Positions 35,009-47,091 of a DNA stretch of 64,000 bases are shown piece after piece. The translations under genes and the position numbers were made by a program. The notes under the pieces were generated by a model that saw only the letters and a list, made by a program, of their open reading frames with translations, ran no database searches and was not told where the DNA came from. The stretch is taken from positions 1,178,001 to 1,242,000 of the forward strand of contig JAJHTX010000003.1 of the NCBI GenBank assembly GCA_032164295.1. The letters are read 5' to 3'. The stretch comes from Inonotus obliquus (lineage: Eukaryota; Basidiomycota; Agaricomycetes; Hymenochaetales; Hymenochaetaceae). Each line of letters starts with the position of its first letter. Positions within the stretch are counted from its first letter, which is position 1.

Positions 35009-36454
35009 CAGCCCAGTGATCGGAAAGCTGGGGGGGAAGATGACGGATTAGAGTAATGGAACTCATCTCGTTCGCACGGAGAGACTACATGTGCCTCAAT
35101 GAACCCCGTACCCCCAGTTGTTTGTACACTGGTACTAGCTATATTAAATACTAAAAGCGAGCATTCTTACAATCGAATACGGAACCGATGGCTTGAGGAG
35201 AATACAGCATTACTGTTAAGCCTGGAGTCGTAAGCCACCACCATCGACGACGTACGGCTGTTTATCAATTCAATATAGCCACCGATGGCCGTGGAATCGA
35301 TTGTGTGCCACCGATAAGTGACTAAAGTAGTTATTAATTCACGCCACTCTTATGGCAGTATATAAGTGCTACAATTATACAAGCCAGTTCGATGAACCAT
35401 CATTCTTTTCCCAAATTATCACTCAATGAAATAGCAATAAAATACAGCTATATTGATCTGTACCCAGTACGGGTGCAATACTATAATGAAGGCTTCTTCT
35501 CTCGCTCCTTACCCCTCTTTTCTATTTCTCTTCGGAACGCAAAGGTAATAGACATACCAAGGATATATCAACTCACACACTGCCTCGCCACGGTTGGACG
35601 TCAGCGCGTCAGGAAATCAGTAAGCACTTACCGTGGGCGGATGAATTGGTTCTCGGCACGATAGGACAGTGTGTGCGGGTCGGCAGAGACGGATGTACAG
35701 TTGTTGATACATTGGTTTGCGCTGCTCCGATGGAACCAGACAGTTGAACGAGCCGCGACTATGATTCGGTGCTACGGGAGAGCTTTTCAGGGATAGAGTC
35801 TATGTGATACAATGAACTGGCTGTGTTCATGCCCGAACCAGCTCTTCCTCCGGCACCTTCAAAGTTATTCCCAGACGCGACGAACACACGATTGTAGTCA
35901 CCACTTGCAGAAATAGGACTTATCAGGTTCGTTATGCAGAGGAACGTTTCAACGCGGAATTGGATTTGTCGACCTCGGTTTCATGCGCAAAGTGGGAGGG
36001 TGAAAGCGCCGGTGGTGAAGAACGATCAAGATATCGTATCACTCGACGCACCATTCACGGTGCCAAAGTTAATCGGACTGTCGAGGTTTCGCCAAGGTCG
36101 TCAAATCGGAAGAGAAGATGCCACCTCACCTCCTGTAAAAGTCAAGCTCGAAGGAGAGGAGACGGTCTTGTTTCCGAGCAGTGTGCACCCGGATAAACAC
36201 TCTCCTCCACCATCTCCGCCACCCGTTTGCGCTCAACGATACACCCTTGACGCTCTTCATCTTCCACCATGACTAGACTGCTGGTTGGAGGTTCTGGAGC
36301 CGTAAAGTGGTGGTGATCCCGTGAATGTGGTGATCGCGGACAGGAGTAGGTAGCCCAACGCGGAAAGGTCCGCTGAAATAATCATGACTCAAGGTTCTAT
36401 CACATCATGCCACGACTCACGAACTACTCATAGCTAAGGCGTAGAACTTTCTCT
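35009..36454. other. intergenic, no recognised gene
   Basis: About 1.4 kb between the two duplicated segments. A plus-strand open frame of 112 codons at 35934-36272 is Pro-rich at its end and has no family signature. Minus-strand frames are open in pieces but interrupted. Confidence 0.35.
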
Positions 36455-36774
36455 CAACCAACGTTCAACCGTCGCACTCACTATCAGCGAGGGACACGTT
36501 CCGTTGGGCATGAAGCGACCACAATTGGAATACCGACATTTTTGTTGAGCTGGGATTGAAGCGAGGACCGTCGAAAGGGGCGAGTGAAGAAGCCATCTTG
36601 AGTTGAGGGTTGAAACTCTGTCATGGTCATGTTGGTCACGCAACGGGACAAACAAGGTGCGAATACTTGAGGGCTGTCACGGTATGCCTTATTATTTAAG
36701 ATCTTTTCAAACAGAAAACATATATGTACTATTGACAAGCAACGGCAAGTTATCGAAAGAGAGGAAAGAGGGTC

Positions 36775-38667
36775 CTAAGCGGGAACACAGATCAGACTGG
36801 GCCACCAAATCTTACTTCCAGGATTCTTGCGGATTTCCTCCAGCTTCCACCCTGCGGCCTCGATGATCTTGGTGAACCCAGCGCTGGTGCGTTCGCCAGA
36901 ATTAAGGACGGACAGAATCTACGAGAGAATTGAGCCTTTGTCTGTTGGCTGGCCTCTAGGAAGTTGTACGTACCACCAAGTCGACCTCATACGCAAGCAG
37001 ATTGGCCCCACCTAGATTAGGCAATAGCGGCGACGGTGGTCCCGGAACATCCTTAGTACTCTTCGCCTTACAAGCATAATTGATGATCGAGTCGACGATA
37101 ACAAGTCTCGTGTCCTTCCCCGCAGAATTGCGAAGATTGCGGAGCAGCTTTATCGCGTACTTGTCAGACCAGTCGTGGAGAATCATACGTAACAAGAAGA
37201 CGTCTGGAGTCCCTGGTAGGGTAGGCTGTGGCTCAAAGAAGTCACATCCTGTGCACGTCCATCATTTTCAGCAATGATTCCTGGAGAAAGCGATGATCAA
37301 ATACACACCAACGAAATGAACCTTGCCAGTCTCAATGTGTGATGGCAAGTTCGCTTTCCAATACTACATGGTACATTAGCATCTATTCATCCATCATGCG
37401 CGAGGTCATCACTCACTCCCTTAGCATTCTCGATAGTTACTGGTCGATCTTCTAATGCAATATTCAAACCTGGGAAAGCCCTCGCGATCTCGAGGCCAAC
37501 GTGTCCCACGCCCCCACCAACGTCGACGACCAAGCTGTTAGTCGGCAAAGAACCCCAGTCAAAGCCTTTCCATTGCTAGTTAGAATCGACCAGTGGGATT
37601 TCGCGAGAGGCATACCAGTCAGGATGGCTTGTGGCGGTTGGAGTTTGGATGCCGCCGACATGGCCGCGGCAAACCGCCTTCCCCTATATTGACCTTCAGG
37701 AGAGTCATAGTACGCCCACGAGTCCAGGGTTGTCCCGAAAGCTCGCTGAAAACCTGTTTCATCAACTTCTTCCGAGAAGGCCGTCTTTGGATCGAAGAGG
37801 AGGTCCTTTAACTGTCCCATTGCCTTGAGAGGCTCGTCGGAACTCGATGCTTCTCAGAAATGGTTCTTGGGTAGAATGGTGGAGCTAACTCACCCATATC
37901 CAGCGATCGCTGCCAGTCCGGGTGTCTCCTCATGTTTGGTCTCTGCGCTGGAATATTGATTGGTGAGGGATCTGCTCCACAACACCAGAGCATTCACTTA
38001 CAAGTTTCCGGTAATTTCCTTTCCCGTATCGAGGAGCGATGATAATAGGTTTGTCGCAAAAGTGTCCGGGCTCACTTCCTTGAACCAGTGATTCGTAGCA
38101 AGGAATCGAAGGATTCGTGCTTCAACAGAAGTGAGCGTTCTTAGTCTGTCTACTTTATTTCGCGCTCACCAAGTTTATTCGGATCTATATTGCTCTTTGA
38201 TGCTATTTCGTCGACGTGCATTCCCTTTATTGTTCATCAGTCATCAAGGATGATGAACGACAACTGGTGTGCACACCTTCGGACCAGCAGACCTGATGAT
38301 CTCCGCAACATTCGCCTTTTCTGCGATACCGAGCGCCATGGGCAAAGTGTGCTGCACGCAGTAATGGTAAGGGTGAGTTCAATCCAAGAAAATTAACAGT
38401 AGGCATGATGCTAACCCTGAATACAGAAGTGGTGAGCGTCACGGGAGGTGCCTGGATGGTCTGAATAAGCTGGAAAGCTGCAGCGACGGCGAGCGCGATT
38501 GCATCCATGACCTCCGGGTGGTTGCGGATCCCATCAGGCGTGAACTCTGATAATTGTACGGGTTCATCGAGGGAAGGGAACGTTTCCCCCGTCTCTGCAC
38601 AGACATTAGAGATTTTCTCGACAGAGGAGGAGATGATGTCGCTGAGAGCTTTGAGATTTCCGGCCAT
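36775..38667 (-). CDS. COMT-like O-methyltransferase, copy B (appears intact)
   Basis: SAM-dependent O-methyltransferase with an N-terminal dimerisation winged helix and a C-terminal Rossmann domain. The start ATG is at 38667 (MAGNLKALSDIISSSVEKIS, then GETFPSLDEPVQLSEF). Following exons give LPMALGIAEKANVAEIIRSA, HVDEIASKSNIDPNKL and RILRFLATNHWFKEVSPDTF. Next comes AFSEEVDETGFQRAFGTTLD, then SAM motif I LVVDVGGGVGHVGLEIARAF and ALEDRPVTIENAK. The catalytic His is in LRMILHDWSDKYAIKLL. The C-terminus is SAGFTKIIEAAGWKLEEI, ending at 36775 after ICVPA. All exons join in frame across short introns, so this is the likely functional copy. It is divergent to the DUF6533 gene and near a UbiA prenyltransferase, suggesting methylation of a prenylated aromatic; the substrate is inference. 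Confidence 0.85.
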
Positions 38668-39169
38668 GGCGAGTTCTGTATCAATTCCACTCAGCCCATC
38701 CTCTGTTATATACAGATATTGGGGCACGATCACGTTTCCAGAACAGACGGATGCATCCGATTCTGTTCCGCGGAAAGAAAGATGAAGATTTTACTAGCTC
38801 TATTTCTAGCCGCACAAGAACACATCAACTATCGAACGCGACTGATGCTCCACTGTTCGTTCACAAATTCTCGGTGGGAATGTTTCTACAAGTCGGTATC
38901 TAAAGAAAGGACTGGATTGCGCCACCGATGTCTATTTCCTTTGATGGACTGCTTATGATCAGATCACACTTGTGCTTCTTTACGTTCTGCCATTGCAAAA
39001 TCAGGAAGCTAGACTGCTAGACTGTTATCTTGTGATCCGCTTTGCTGTTTTCCCGACACTATTCTTTCTCATGGTTATTGTTTTGACAAAATGTTTCTAG
39101 ATACATAGCCACTCATATGAATGATGTGAGACCATTTGTTTTTCGGAGCACGGCATGCTCCCCCTTTCC

Positions 39170-39176
39170 TATAAAG
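39170..39176 (+). promoter_or_regulatory. TATA box of the DUF6533 gene
   Basis: TATAAAG lies about 70 bp upstream of the ATG at 39241, the usual spacing for a fungal core promoter. The same context is found at 34953 in copy A. Confidence 0.65.
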
Positions 39177-39240
39177 GCCCCCACTATACCTAAAGTTCAG
39201 TAGTACCGCAAACGAATCCCAAGGTAACAAGTTTGGGCCC

Positions 39241-41032
39241 ATGTCTTCCCCCGCGGAATTATCGCAGATTGCCACAGCAGCCAAGCACCTGTATGTATCG
39301 ATTTACACTACAAGAAGCTTTCTACTGATTAAGACTTTGTAGCAACGCAGCAAAATATTATGACATTGCTTCCTTTGGTAAGTAAAATCCAACTTCTTAC
39401 GAGCTCGATCTTGACAATTTCGCAGTAATGTTGCTTTACGATGCTCTCCTGACCTTTCCGAGAGAGGTGGATAAGATCTGGAAGATGAAATGGACCGGTG
39501 TGACATTCTTTTGGTTCCTTGTGAGTGATTCGTTTGGTAATTTCCGGAGGTGATTGTCTGAGTTTATATATCAGAATCGATGGCTGTTCATCTTAGCGGT
39601 CGTGCCGACGATAGTTGGTCAGTTTCAACTGCACCATACTTATAAGGCAGGTCTTGACGCTTCCATTAGCTTTCCACGACTCCGGATTCACGGGAGAAGT
39701 GAGTGCAGAGATAATTCACAAAAGCATAAAACTGATTAATCTCTAAATTGGATTCATTCAGGCGTATGCACTGTTTTGTGGTGCCATTGTCTGATCCTCA
39801 AATAGTGCTGAATTACAGGTGTCACAAGTACTACAGGTATGCGGGCTATATTGCCACGTTCCAGCGCGTCGTTATAGGGTGTAAGTGCTGCGATAGATGA
39901 GATTCATACTTAGGATCTAAACGAAATGCAACAGCTGTTTTTACACTGAGGACGTATTGCATTTATGGGCGAAACGTCTATGCTGCTGGCTTGGTTGCCG
40001 TCTTCTTCATCATCGAAGTTATTTTGAAGTTGGTGCGTGTCACATCCACTCTCAGAGACCTGTGACTTACAGATTTTGCATCAGTGTGCTGTGACCATAT
40101 GGGGAACGGAGGTCGTACTCCCGAAAGGATTTGTAGCTTGTGTACTTGCTACTTCTCTGGAAAAGTGATCCTAATCGCGTTGTTATCCTGCGTGTGCTCA
40201 CATGAGAACCAATAATCTTAGCGCTAACAAGTTCATGATTAACTGGGGCTCTGAGCTCTGTACAGGTCAGTTCGTATGATATTGTCTCGCTCGTCTCGGA
40301 TACTAACGGTACTGTCGTCAGATACGGTCGTCCTCGTCTTGACAATGTATCGCTCTTATGTCGTGTTCAAGACATCGGTTGTGTTCCGTCAATCCGGACT
40401 ATGGCATATTATCGTGAAAGATGGTCAGCCTCTTGTGTCGTACTCTTCATTCGCATTATTTACCTGGTATGAAATCAGGTATAATGTACTTTTTCATCAT
40501 GTTTGCGGCAAACCTGACGACAGTTATCTTCGATTTGGTAAGCTTGTACTTGTCACTAGAGATTCTTTTGATGACCACTAATCAATGCTGTTAGACTGCT
40601 GCGGTAATATTTGCTTCTTGTTGCAATTAACACAAACAAACGTGCTAACATCGCTATAGCAAGACCTTAAGGCTATCAATGCAAATTTCGGTGTCATGTA
40701 GGTCATAAATTTCGAAGTTACCCAGTTCTATTCTGACGTACCGAGATTCTAGGATCAATTGTATCATGACTGCACGGCTCATTCTCAACTTGAAGAGCGC
40801 AGTAGCTAACCGCGATGTCGATGACGTGCGCTATCCGGGGTTCAACGGTGCCCAAAGCAACTTTGAGGCAACGATCTTGGGGAATATTGGGAACAACTTT
40901 GAGGATATCAGTTACGGACTTTCATCTACGTCAACGCTCACACCAATGGAGGAATTCGATAAACCGGGAAAAACGACCCATAACTCCACAGTCCATCGTG
41001 ATGAATACGAGTTATCTGTGAGGAGTGCCTGA
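39241..41032 (+). CDS. DUF6533 integral membrane protein
   Basis: Multi-span membrane protein of a family expanded in Agaricomycetes, function unknown. The ATG at 39241 gives MSSPAELSQIATAAKHL. After introns it reads SKYYDIASFVMLLYDALLTF then PREVDKIWKMKWTGVTFFWF, which is the DUF6533 N-terminal signature. Further membrane segments include NRWLFILAVVPTIVGQ, RYAGYIATFQRVVIG, LRTYCIYGRN and VVLVLTMYRSYVVFK. The C-terminal part reads CMTARLILNLKSAVANRDVDD, as in other members, and ends at 41032 after a Ser/Thr-rich cytoplasmic tail. About nine introns, some uncertain. It starts right at the end of a segmental duplication and faces UbiA downstream on the same strand. Confidence 0.75.
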
Positions 41033-41901
41033 TACCAGGCGGAGCTATCATAATTCCTTTTACCCAATCCCCTTTCCACGTCCATATCCATGTGGTCCAT
41101 GAGGAGCTTTTTGATGTCCGCTCGGAGTATTTTTGAAATTCGTGCTATAATCGAATGATCGCGCTTAATGTGAATGCACTTTTGGGTTGTCCTTGTTGGT
41201 GCTTCGATAGGGTCCTGCCAATTGGACTGATGTCATGAACAAGATCAGTACATTCTTGAGCGGGGCGAAAACTTCGCATCCTTGATAAATTGTGTTGCTA
41301 TGTGGTAGTATATAGTATATCTATGATTAACCCTTTTTCATCGTAGCTCCAGTCTCAAAATGCGCATACCGTCGTATACAAACCCAGTCAGTAATTTTTG
41401 ACGATTGCGCAAATTATACCTCACGTTACACATTCCAGCGTACTTGTGTTCTTACAATGAAATTGGATTGAAGTATTTCGACAGTTGCATTCTCAGGCTC
41501 GGACACGAGTATGGTATGAGCAATAGTATGAAGAAATGTCAAGTGATCTTGCGCCGAGAACGCCGAGCACTGTGGATATATGGCGGTCTCCTTCATGCCG
41601 CTCACTACCATCTGGTACAAAACAGCTGAATCGCCTTCCAATTAGCTGTGGCTCGGCGGCCCACACTTGATGCGGCATCTCACTCCCAGTTATTTGAAAA
41701 TGTAGATCTCGATTGTTGTATTACTTTTGTGGCTTCAACGATCTGTCTATCTAATGATCCTTTCTGGACGGACTCGCTAACCAGAAGATTACCGAGGAGG
41801 AACTTGTGTATTTCACTGTAGCTGAGCTGGACTCTTTTCGTTCGTCAGGCATCTCGGAGTCCTTGCTACTGCCCTCGAAATTCTTGGTTACTGCGCTAGC
41901 A
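41033..41901. other. intergenic, upstream of UbiA gene
   Basis: No gene recognised. From about 41758 the frame that leads into the UbiA start is open but has no earlier ATG. Confidence 0.4.
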
Positions 41902-43269
41902 ATGGCTAGAGTCAACCCATACATCGAACTCATTGGGGCCCATAAGGTAGCTAGGACGTCTGATGGAATGGATAGTATTTGACTTATCCTTGTTCATGAC
42001 AGCCTGCAGGCTGGTTCCTCTTTTTCTGGCCCTTTGGTGAGCTACCTCAGTGTGGTATACTCTCCGTCTCTCTGACTATCTTCAATGCAATGGAAAGCAT
42101 GGGGCCTAACTATGGCAGCATATCGCTACAAACTTCCTTTTGACGAATATGTAGTGCAGCTCATCAAGTGTCTATTTGGGAGCTTCCTCATACGGAGCTC
42201 TGCCTGCACAATTAATGACATACTCGACTGCGAAATCGACGCAGCCGTTGGTATGTAATACCCTGTCTGTCTCGCTAGACGTATCACTGACCTGGTAAAC
42301 AATCAGAACGAACAAGGAATAGGCCACTTCCTTCTGGAAATATTACGCGCCGGGCAGCCTTTGCATTCTTTCTTGTCCAGGCAATCGTAGAAATTGTCTT
42401 TTTTTCGAGCTACAGCAATCTGGCGTGAGTGGCTCTTCATTGCCTGTCCTGAATAAACTTCACTCGGTTTGTCATCTTTATTTAGTTTCTGGGCTGCACT
42501 TGTGCAGATCTTTCCCCTGTGAGTGCTGTTATGAGTCGTTTCCACTCCGTTTATTTAGAGTGATATCCTTGTACATGTAGGTTATGCCTATATCCGTTTA
42601 TGAAACGGGTTACCCACTGGCCTCAAGCATGGCTGGGTCTGGCCATGAATGTTGGATTTGTTGTCGCTTGGCTGTCACCGTCTCCGACTATAAAGCTTCC
42701 ATACTTATGACGAACTTGTACTTGCTTTTTGGTTTGTGGTGGTAAGCAAGAAGCCTTCAAATGATCGTCCTGCTTGTACTGATTCTCATAACACATCTAC
42801 CAGTTGGACTATGGTGTATGGTCAGAGATTTTTCTATTTGAATTAACTTCTACTGACGAATAGATCGCTTAAAAGACACGATATATGGATGTCAAGATCG
42901 TAAAGATGACCTTAAAGTAGGTATCTGGTCCACTGCCATTTTATTTGGGGACTATGTCCATTGGGCACTGGCAGCATTTTCCGTTGGATTCGTCGTCATG
43001 TTGCACTTAGCGGGACTCGCAAATGGTCACGGAACTCCGTACTTTGTGTTCTGTGTCGGGGGCTCCTCCTTGAGCCTTGCCTGGCAACTAACAGTTGTCG
43101 ATGTCAATTCGAGCTCAAGCTGCTGGAGTAAGCTTGGCTTTTCATTGTTCCACGTATGCTTCCTGAGTACTTTATTCTTTTAGATATTTTTGTGCATAAT
43201 GCCTTCAAACTCGGTACTTTGATATATCTTGGTATCCTACTAGACTACATTCTAGTACTCAACATGTAG
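41902..43269 (+). CDS. UbiA-family prenyltransferase (4-hydroxybenzoate polyprenyltransferase-like), apparent frameshift
   Basis: Integral membrane enzyme that attaches an isoprenoid chain to an aromatic acceptor. The ATG at 41902 gives [15 protein letters not shown], then [20 protein letters not shown] across an intron. The first Asp-rich motif is [20 protein letters not shown]; the second is [17 protein letters not shown]. Between them are [20 protein letters not shown] and [20 protein letters not shown]. The C-terminal half reads [15 protein letters not shown] and ends DYILVLNM at 43269. The motifs and order match Coq2 and the fungal meroterpenoid UbiA enzymes. Near 42705 the frame that encodes PTIKLPYL hits a stop, and the expected continuation ([19 protein letters not shown]) is in another frame, with no obvious intron between. 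Its presence beside O-methyltransferases suggests prenyl-aromatic biosynthesis. Confidence 0.85.
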
Positions 43270-43860
43270 GGCAGATAATGTTACTATTATTCATTATGTT
43301 GGACCAACAACTATCTCATATGTTGTGTGATCAACATGGGCGTAAGCATGCATAGGTATAGTAAGTTATATGTAGTGTAAATGGCACAGAGTGGGGAAAA
43401 TGGCGACATAGTGACTCAGAACGTACTTTCCAAGGTGCTTTAAAATGGACTTGAGATACAGTTTGATTAGTGATGAAATAATTATATACCTTTATACCTT
43501 TTTTATGTTGAGAATGTTCCAATGTTGTTGTATCGTACATACGCAGCCTAACCCTCCAATTGGCGATCTGCATCCGGCTGATACAAGCACCGATGGCGCA
43601 CGGAAGATGGTGCCTGCATTGATATCAAGGACTCGGCAGTTGAAATGTATGTAACAATCGTATTCTCATGCGAACAGCGTGTACGGTTGATTATCATGGG
43701 ATTTGGTCAGATTGACTTCAAATTTCGTTTTGGGAATACTTCTTCCGGTTATCCATCTACGCTTTCTCGGGTTTCTCCAAGAATATTCTTGTAAATCTAG
43801 TTTGTTGCACTGTAAACAACTTTCGGAGGGAGAAGAATGGGTGCCGACTGCCTCTATCAG
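43270..43860. other. intergenic, no recognised gene
   Basis: AT-rich gap between UbiA and the truncated methyltransferase copy C. Confidence 0.4.
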
Positions 43861-44720
43861 CCCCGGCTCCCAGCAGATCTACCTTGTCCCCAAAGCTCGC
43901 TGGAAAGCCGTTCCATTAACTTCCTCAGTGAACGCCGTCTTTGAGTCAGAGAGGATGTCCTCCTTCACCTGTGCCAATGCCTTGAAAGGCTCATCGGAAG
44001 TCGATGCTTTCTCAGAAATGATTCTTGAAGACGGTGGAGCCAGCTCACCAATATATCCTGCGATCGCTGCTAGTCCATGTGTCCCGTCGTGTCTCGTCTC
44101 TTCCACACCGCATCATTCGCTTACAAATTCTCGACAACTTCCTTTCCAGTGTCAAGAAGCGATGATAATAGGTTTCGCAAAAGTGTCCGGGCTCACTTCT
44201 TTGAACCAGTGATTCGTAGCAAGGAATCTGAGGATCCATGCTGCAATGAAAGTAAGCATCTCTGAGTCTATTTATTTAATTATTTTCGCGCTCACCAAGT
44301 TTATTCGGATCTATATTGCTCTTCGATGCTAATTCGTTGACATGCATTCCCTTTATTGTTTAAGGACATCAAGGTTGATGTACAGCAATTGGCACGCACA
44401 CCTTCGGACCAGCAGAGACCTGATCTGCTGATCTCCGCAACATTTGCCCTCTCTGCAACACCGAGCATCATGGGAAAAGTATGCTGCATACCATGATGGT
44501 AAGAGTTATTTCTGTTCAAGAAAATGCAACAGGAGGCGTGATGTTAGCGCTGAACGCAGAAGTTGTCAGCGTCACGGGAGGCGCTAGGATGATCTGGATG
44601 ATCTGGAAAGCTGCAGCGATTGCGCCTATGACATGAGGGTGGTCGCGGATCCCATCTGGCGGACTGAGTCCTGTATAATGAGATCGGTCTTGTCGACGCC
44701 AAAGCGGGTTTCTCTCCACT
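43861..44720 (-). pseudogene. COMT-like O-methyltransferase, copy C, truncated at both ends
   Basis: Relic of the same gene as copies A and B. It keeps the 3' part of exon 1 (from about IRDHPHV to LTTSAF), the small second and third exons, and the DEPFKALAQVKEDIL segment to AFTEEVNGTAFQRALGT. The sequence then departs from the family at about 43870, so the whole SAM-binding half and catalytic His are missing. At the 5' side, exon 1 is joined directly to sequence resembling the intergenic stretch at about 34727 of copy A. The start codon and about 400 bp have therefore been deleted. It cannot encode a methyltransferase. Confidence 0.8.
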
Positions 44721-45197
44721 GAATGTACCTTTGCTATAATTTAGGCTATTTTTCTGTACTTTAACCACTCATTTAGCGAAGTCTTCTATAGTAGGATCCA
44801 TCCTCGTTCGTGGCGGTGTCTACATGCTGAAAGTTCAGTCGTTACCTCAATTCTTATTGTAGACTGGAGGAAGATACGCACAAGACCCCAGAATCCCTGA
44901 GAGTTCATTCTTCTTCCAACGATAGGGATCGACCTTGTCCCAAATCCACCAATTCATTTGCATGGTCGTCGCTGTCTTGTTCTACTCGTGTTTCGCTGAA
45001 GGAAATGCCACAATGCCGCGGTCATGTGATGTCACTTGAATAAAATTTCGAAGGTGAAATGTTCCGACACTCAAGTTACCTAACACCCCAAAGTACAGTT
45101 TGTTGTAGTTTCTAATTATTACGAGTTGGTTGATCGGGGCTTGAAAAAAATATGCCCAATCTTTCCAGCATTCACTTGACTATCTCTTCCCCGAATC
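44721..45197. other. intergenic, no recognised gene
   Basis: Between methyltransferase copies C and D. No coding signature seen. Confidence 0.4.
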
Positions 45198-47091
45198 CTA
45201 CGCCGGCTTACAAATGATAACCGATTTAAGATACGAAGCAGGATTCCTGCGAATTTCGCGAAGCTTCCATCCGGATTCCGCTATAATGTAGTTGAAATCT
45301 TCTATGGTACGTTCCCCCGCATTCACCGCGCCGAAAACCTATTATCAACTGATAAGTCACCAAGATTTCCGGTGAAAGCTCGGGGGGAGAAGACACCCCA
45401 CGTACCGCCACGTCCACCAGATACATCAATAAATTGGCACCTCCCATGTTCGGGAGTAGAGGAAACGGAGGTCTCTCATCTTCTTGTCCAGAGCCGCACA
45501 CGTGCCCCAGGATATTATCCACTATGACAAGCTTCGTCTTGGGACTTGCTGCGTTACGCAATTGGCGTAGAAGGTTTATCGCATACTTGTCAGACCAGTC
45601 GTGCGTTATATGTCTTAATAGGAAGACGTCGGCAATACCGGGCAGCTTGGGCTGCTCTTCGAAAAAGTCGCATCCTGAAATGCGTTATATTAGTGGGCAG
45701 AAGGCAAGAAGAGGACGCCCGGAATACCTATGAAGTGCACTTTGTTCTCCGCGACGTGCGACGGCAGATTCGCCTCCCAGAACTAAAGGTATCTATTAAT
45801 GCAGCATGGTCCAATGATTCATTTAGATACTCACCAGCTTCGCTTGCTCAACGACAAGCGGCCTATCTTCGATAACCACTCGAAGCTTAGGATGTTCCCT
45901 TGCAATTTCAAGGGAAACATGGCCGAAGCCACCACCCACGTCTACAATCATCCCTCCTTCCGGCAAGTCGCCCCAATCAAAGCCTGTAATTCAGTTTTCC
46001 CAGGTCATTCTCAAGACTCCTCGCTCAGGCATGAGTGACGGACCTGGCAGAACTGTTGTTGGGCCGTGCTTTCTGTTATATCCAACCATCATAGCGGCGA
46101 ACCTCTTGCGGCGGTACTCCTCTGTCGGTCGGTCCAAGAACTCGAAGAATGTCTCGTTCATATTCAGTGCCTTCTGAACCGCCGCGTAATTGGGCTCCTC
46201 TGAGAATTTCGTGATTGGGTCTGTCATCATCTCGACAAGGTATGATGCAGTTTTTAAGTGCTCGTCCGCACTATCTGCATGTTAGAAAGTTGGTTTCAAG
46301 TGAGAATCACGTTGTGGGAACGCACCAGGATCCTGCAACCGAAGCCAATCCTTCCTCATTGTCATACTTGGATAGCTTGCTGGGGACGAGTTTAATCCGG
46401 GTATCCCAACTATGAAACGGACTTACTTACTCAAAGCACTCTGTTAATTCTTTCCCTGTGTCCAAAAGCGACGATAACTTGTTGTTCGCGAAGATGTTTG
46501 GACTTATTTCGCGGAACCAGTGCTCGGTTGCAAGATACCTGAGGACGCGCACTTGACGGAAAGTACATCTCAGTTCTCTTGCTCACCACATAATTGTTTA
46601 CTCACCAAGCTTCTTAGGATCCATATTACTCTTGGAAGCTATCTCGTCAACGTGGAGGCCCTTTGGAAGGGTCGGGTGAGTTGAGGTTTCTTATTGATTA
46701 ACTGGCGCCCGAACCTGAGGACCAGCATTACGAAGAATTTCTGCGACGTTTCCTGCCTCTACGACTCCAAGCGCGGCAGGCAAGTTAGACTGATTCAAGT
46801 CAAGTATGAGCATTGAAAGGAACTGCCAGAGTTTTATTTGGTACGTACTCTGAAGGCCGCGATTTTTAGAGTCGTTGGAGGATGTTGCACGGTTGCAATC
46901 AACTGCGTCGACGCTGAGACAACCAGATCAATGAGGCGAGCGACAGCAGGATCGTTGCCGAAGTTGACCTCAGATTGGCGAACGGGGTCATTGAGAGAAG
47001 GGAAAGGTGTCCCTGTTGCCTCGCAAACGTTCAATATTCCGTCTATGGAGGACGAGATGATATCGCGGAGAGCTTTCAGTTCGTCTGTCAT
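45198..47091 (-). CDS. COMT-like O-methyltransferase, copy D (divergent paralogue)
   Basis: Same family and exon layout as copies A-C but clearly diverged. The start ATG is at 47091 (MTDELKALRDIISSSIDGIL, TPFPSLNDPVRQSEV). Exons give LPAALGVVEAGNVAEILRNA, HVDEIASKSNMDPKKLG, RVLRYLATEHWFREISPNIF and NMNETFFEFLDRPTEEYRR. Then come the SAM motif MIVDVGGGFGHVSLEIAREH, EDRPLVVEQAK, ANLPSHVAENKVHFIG and DVFLLRHITHDWSDKYAINL with the catalytic His-Asp. The C-terminus is GERTIEDFNYIIAESGWKLR, with the stop at 45198. All joins are in frame, so it looks functional. The acceptor-binding segments differ from copy B, so it may methylate a different position or compound. Confidence 0.85.

Larger units (their letters stand above)
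36455..39232. repeat. segmental duplication copy B (O-methyltransferase B plus flanks)
   Basis: Partner of 32210-35008. The upstream part contains the promoter of the plus-strand DUF6533 gene, which starts only a few bases beyond the end of the shared sequence. Confidence 0.8.

Noticed and set aside
35934..36272. 112-codon plus-strand open frame ending in a Pro-rich tail
   Set aside because: No recognisable domain and no support from frame conservation; treated as chance.
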